DNA of 64,000 nucleotides from Rhexocercosporidium sp. MPI-PUGE-AT-0058 (lineage: Eukaryota > Ascomycota > Leotiomycetes > Helotiales): NCBI GenBank assembly GCA_020746875.1, contig JAGTJL010000020.1, forward strand, positions 1,302,001 through 1,366,000. The letters are read 5' to 3'. Below the pieces are notes generated by a model. The model saw only the letters and a program-made list of their open reading frames with translations. It searched no databases and was not told where the DNA came from. The position numbers and the translations under genes were made by a program. Positions 60,217 through 64,000 of the stretch are shown piece after piece. Every line of letters starts with the position of its first letter. Within the stretch, counting starts at the first letter, position 1.

Positions 60217-61251
60217 CTAGGGACTTGTCGGAAAGCCTAATCTTCTATGTAGTCTCGAAACGATAGCTACGTAGTCTTTATCCGTCTCAGCAGTGATAAT
60301 GTTATGTCGGACTAAGAAGTCGATCATAACACCCGCGCTCGACGGCTTGAACTTCCCCTCTCTTATGGATGATTCCACTTCGTCCACACCCATGAGATGA
60401 AAAGCGTGAATATCACCATCTACAGGCTTCAGTTCAGTATCTTCCGAGATCTCCAGATCGTAGACGAACAGAACACCAGGGTTCATCAACCCGATTTCAC
60501 CACCAGCTCTCACATCGCTGACGTTGAACCAAGTGACGGTCCCCCCTGCCTTTGCGTGCTCACGAATGTATTTTTCGGAAATGCCAGCCTCTTCTGAGGC
60601 CTCGCGGACCAGACTCGCAAAAGGAGTCTTGCCAGTTGCGACACCTCCGGCTACTGCATTATCTAGCATCCCTGGGTATGTCGATTTATTGAGGTTCCTC
60701 TGAGGTATTCAGAATTTCAAGCCGGATTCTGTTCCGGTATAGACTGTCATATGCACACCCTGTCCAATGATACCAAACAGGGAGCTTGCTGAGCGTTCAA
60801 TTCCAATGTGAAAGTTAGCCCCCATGATCGGGTACTTTTCGTCTCGTTTCTTTCCTAACTTAGGAAAGGCCCCCAGCGATCTGGTGCTGTCGAGAAGTGT
60901 ATCGATGCTGTCGCTGCAAAGTTTCTGCCAGGAAGGACCGGCTTTCTGGATCAGATGAATCTCTTTGCTGCTTGGAACGACACAGAAATCCTCGGTCCAA
61001 GGCATCTTTTCCACCACAGCGTCTAACAGAAACCCATGTGGGCGAGGATCTCTAGGCAGAAAGAACCTCCACAGCGAGTTGACTTGCTTCTCATAAGCGT
61101 CGTTGTTTCCAATCTCGGGGTAAGGGAAGCTGAGGGGAGAACGTCAGAAATAGCAGGACAGCGATATCTTGAATCGAATCGGGACTCACTTGTCACAGTC
61201 TTCTACAATTTCGAGATAAGTCTTCCTTTGGGGATTTTGTCGGGCAGTCAT
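60217..61251 (-). pseudogene. Nudix hydrolase of the DUF4743/thiamine-pyrophosphokinase-related type, one nonsense codon
   Basis: Relatives (C-terminal Nudix domain after an N-terminal DUF4743 region, as in Tnr3-like proteins) hydrolyse nucleoside-diphosphate-linked compounds, some of them damaged thiamine diphosphates. Minus-strand exons are 61190-61251 (ATG at 61249-61251) and 60217-61129. The N-terminal region is typical: FPYPEIGNNDAYEKQVNSLW, RFFLPRDPRPHGFLLDAVVE, HIGIERSASSLFGIIGQGVH. A TGA at 60709-60711 stops the frame inside GLKF-stop-IPQRNLNKSTYPGM, where relatives have Trp. Beyond it the frame is clean through GGVATGKTPFASLVREASEE, the Nudix box (REASEEAGI). The first Nudix-box Glu is Lys, which also varies among relatives. 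If the stop is genuine, the Nudix domain is not made except by readthrough. Confidence 0.85.
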
Positions 61252-62194
61252 GACGTCCTCTTGGAGATCGATGTATTAGAAATCCAAAACTTGCTCAGAA
61301 GATTAAACGACACCAGCGATCCTGGCTTGGGGAAATTTGTAAGAACGTTTGAGGCGTTTAACCAATCCAATCTGATAAGGTTCGATGAAGTCGGGCTTGT
61401 ATTCAGGGTGCTTCCCAGTGCAGAGAGCTTATCTTGACTTTCCAAGCCACCTCGAATGAACTCGCAGGATATTTCCGGGGATCAAAGAGCCTGGAATAAT
61501 TACTCTAAAGGCAGTAGACTGTTACTAGCTCAGTAATACATGTGAGTCGGTGTTGCGTTGATGGGAGAAAAGACGCGAACCTGAGAAGGAAAATTCGGTA
61601 GCTGGCGGACCACCCTTGAGTGAGTCGGTCATGTGATACTGAGCATCTTGGTGACTTGAGATTGAAAATATACAGCGTTAGAGAGGCAAAACAGATACTC
61701 TAGCCGTTGGAGCCTCTATGTGAGTAGTCAACGTCGGGCGGTTATCAAAGTGACCTATGGGATATCAGAGATGGTCAGAGAGTCTTGTGATAACCCCAAA
61801 TATCCTCTCGACTCCCATGAGGTACTGTACAGTTCACTCTACACCATTATTTTGTTATGAACAAAGCTTCTCAGGGTACTTGATTAGCCTGCGAAGTTTT
61901 TTTCTTCTTTTTTTGAATGATCCAAATTAACAGCTGACTAGGCACAGTGCCTCTTTATGTGTCCACTTTCACTCTCGACATGAAAATGCATTCCGAGGTA
62001 TTGGATGGGAGAGTAGGTTTTAACGAGGTCCTCATGTGGCAACAGTTAGAAATGTGTCAACATTTTCAAATCAGCCTTTGTGAATATAGATTCAATATTA
62101 TTGATTGAGCTAACGAGATAAGTATGATGCAGAGAGGTCTGTGTCTTCGATTGGTCCAGTGGTCACCTTTATCCACCAAGTACCTGGGCGCCCC
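61252..62194. other. Intergenic, no feature seen
   Basis: 943 bp upstream of the Nudix gene and downstream of the GST gene. No coding, RNA or repeat feature recognised. Confidence 0.5.
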
Positions 62195-63159
62195 CTAATA
62201 CTTGAACTTCCAATCTTCTTCGAAGCGGCCATACTGAATATCAGGATTACTTTTGAAAATATCATCGTAGTGTGGAATTGCCGTCTCCGGATTTTCAGCC
62301 TGTCTGAAGTAATCCTTGCTCAATTTCATGAGAGTTGGATCGCTCCACATTGTCTTCATCCATGAAACTGCCTCGGGAGATGCAGTTGCCAGTGACAGGT
62401 TGTAGGTTCGAAATCGCTGGAATCAAAAGTTAACAAATGGTCAAGGCTGAGATCACAGACTTGCGGCATCAGTAGGCTTACATACCCATAAAACCGGCCA
62501 GAAAAACGAATCTGCAATTCCAAACTTGCCGAATAAATACCCTTCGTCTTTCTGTCCAAGAACTTGGAATCTTGCGATTGTTGCACTCCTAGCTCTGTGC
62601 CATAAAGCGAGCATCCTCTCAATCTCTTTTCTACCCTTCTCAGAGACGGGGATATTTCCCTCGTATTTTGCGACGAAGTTCGTGTGGTAAGTATTCCTGA
62701 TTTCTCCAAACCCAGAATGCATTTCGGCAACTACACTTCTCGCGAGAGCTCGAAGCTCTCGATCTTGAGGCCAGAGACCCAGTTCTGGGTATGACTCGGC
62801 AAGGAACTCGCAAATTGAAAGTGAGTCGTTGATCTCGAAGCCGGGTGACAATGAGAGTGGCATCAGAATAGGGACCAAGCCACTTCTGGAATGTTGTTTC
62901 ACCTGGAAGGAAATCAGAGTCTGTTTCTGTAAAAATTGATGACTTTACATTGGCTAGTTGGACATAAGTTGCCCTGTAAGGGATGCGAAAGTATTCCAGA
63001 ATTGTTGTAACCCGGGCAGTCCAGCCTGTGGTGTCAATTGGGTTCTGCTTTGAGGGAAGAGTCTGGGTTGTGCTTACTAGAATATCGTGTGTAAGTTCCA
63101 AGGAGATGGACCTCTGGGTCACCTCCAAAAGAAAACGTAACAGCGTTGATTTTCTCCAT
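62195..63159 (-). CDS. Glutathione S-transferase-like protein, 267 aa
   Basis: This is a soluble glutathione transferase, likely in detoxification. Minus-strand exons are 63123-63159, 62949-63076, 62486-62902 and 62195-62416, in phase. The short first exon (MEKINAVTFSFG) joins STTQTLPSKQNPIDTTGWTA, and RVTTILEYFRIPYRATYVQL is the first thioredoxin-fold helix and strand. LVPILM then EINDSLSICEFLAESYPELG contains the conserved glutathione-site Ser. ALARSVVAEMHSGFGEIRNT and YLFGKFGIADSFFWPVLW belong to the helical domain, with the GIAD motif. The C-terminus is VSWMKTMWSDPTLMKLSKDY onward, to WKFKY. The first intron (63077-63122, 46 nt) was chosen because it alone restores phase. It belongs to the fungal GST group without a classical Tyr or Cys that I can assign. 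Confidence 0.88.
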
Positions 63160-63736
63160 GATGGGGATGTGCTTCTCGTCTTCGGTGTCGGAGAGCTAAC
63201 TAAAGTGGCCTCCAAGTTGTCTGTGCGATGTAAATTACTCCACCAATACATCAATGAAAACAAGTATCAACAAGTCCATAAATCCGTAAATCTAGGACAT
63301 TAAGAAGAGTCATTTCACGCCACACAAGTTATGTTATGGAGTGGAGTGCTGTTTCCCATGACAGAGTTGTCATCACGCGCCCTTCGGCTCACATGACTTA
63401 CGAGGAGGGGGTCATTAAAGGGCACGTGTGTTGAGTACTGTACATGTACTCAGAAGCACCCCGCACATTGCGGAGAATCAGATGCGCCATCATGCACAGG
63501 ACTCCGGTGTCTACATGGTACTCGATTGCTCGCGATGAACGACAGAAACAGTCAAGTTTCATGACGCCAAAACATGCCAAGCGGTGTTGATGTTGCGAGA
63601 CATTATGTTTATCAGCGCACGTTTATGTTTTCACACTTGTTTCACGGAAGCGTTCGCTATCTTCACTTTGAACTTCCTCACTGCCTCTCTTTCTGCCGTC
63701 GGGTTGTTTGGATGAAGGTATCCCGAGCCCAAGCTA
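63160..63736. other. Intergenic, no feature seen
   Basis: 577 bp between the GST start and the frame at the right edge. The plus-strand frame at 63574-63834 is antisense to that edge frame and has little protein-like pattern. Confidence 0.4.
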
Positions 63737-64000
63737 TTATGTTTCGTAAAGAGGAGTTGCCGAGGTTGTGTTACCCATCTGGTGAAAGATACGATGTGGT
63801 GAGGGGCCATGTTTGTGTCGCTCTATTAGTATGAGTTGATCGTCGACAAAAGATAAATTTTGCAAGTCGAAATCCGGACCTCGCAGAGTCTGAGGTTTAG
63901 CATCGTGGAAATCTCTGGGAACCAGCTTGTTTTGTTGTTTCACCTCCCCCTCAAACAACTCAGCGGCCAAGTGTGAGTGTCTATGGCATGTCGCAAGGCC
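63737..64000 (-). CDS. Open reading frame running off the right edge, 3' part of an unknown gene
   Basis: The minus-strand frame is open from the window edge to the stop at 63737 (at least 87 codons). It includes QQNKLVPRDFHDAKPQTLRG and FDLQNLSFVDDQLILIERHK, charged and hydrophobic in a plausible alternation. No family is recognised and the start is outside the window. It may be the last exon of a gene or chance. Confidence 0.35.
   Translation of the reverse strand, partial: GLATCHRHSHLAAELFEGEVKQQNKLVPRDFHDAKPQTLRGPDFDLQNLSFVDDQLILIERHKHGPSPHRIFHQMGNTTSATPLYET

Overview
The window comes from a filamentous ascomycete (Pezizomycotina; a leotiomycete-like fungus is possible but not shown). 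Genes are split by short GT-AG introns (about 46-120 nt) with CTRAY-like branch points. They include fungal families such as an AA9 polysaccharide monooxygenase, a HET-domain protein, a SAT4-type membrane protein, a BTB-like protein and CTDK-I beta. Genes lie on both strands, there are no operons, and I saw no tRNA, rRNA, CRISPR array or intact transposon. Exon coordinates were built by hand from splice signals and reading-frame continuity.

The left part (1-39.8 kb) is mostly housekeeping. It holds a TMEM33/Pom33 protein cut by the left edge, CTDK-I beta (CTK2), a small conserved fungal protein, an intact BTB-like gene with a decayed tandem paralogue, an NmrA-like gene with an apparent 1-nt frameshift, a secreted AA9 LPMO, a classical SDR, a large mitochondrial-type protein with about ten copies of a [DN]PV..GL..YD motif, the ribosome quality-control ligase listerin (LTN1), an unrecognised four-exon gene, a secreted aldose 1-epimerase, the zinc transporter MSC2 and the mannosyltransferase ALG1. 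The LPMO and the epimerase are the extracellular carbohydrate-acting members. An AT-rich gene-free island (about 31.8-33.4 kb) sits between the unrecognised gene and the epimerase.

The right part (40.7-64 kb) is accessory-like and decaying. It holds a norsolorinic-acid-reductase-type aldo-keto reductase pseudogene, a degraded gene whose start codon reads ATA, an intact rhodopsin/SAT4-type gene, an intact type-B carboxylesterase, a Pex11-family gene, remnants of a Zn2Cys6 regulator and another gene, an intact FMO-like flavin monooxygenase convergent with an intact HET-domain gene, a Nudix gene broken by one nonsense codon, an intact glutathione S-transferase, and an open frame running off the right edge. 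Oxidoreductases, an esterase, a GST, a regulator relic and a HET gene beside broken neighbours look like a detoxification or secondary-metabolism neighbourhood being lost. No backbone synthase (PKS, NRPS or terpene) is present, so calling it a cluster is inference.

I found no wholly new system. The most useful leads are the lesion series in the right half, two stop-free 51-nt introns inside membrane-protein genes, the repeat protein, the His-rich tail on the LPMO, and the unrecognised gene at 30.1-31.3 kb.
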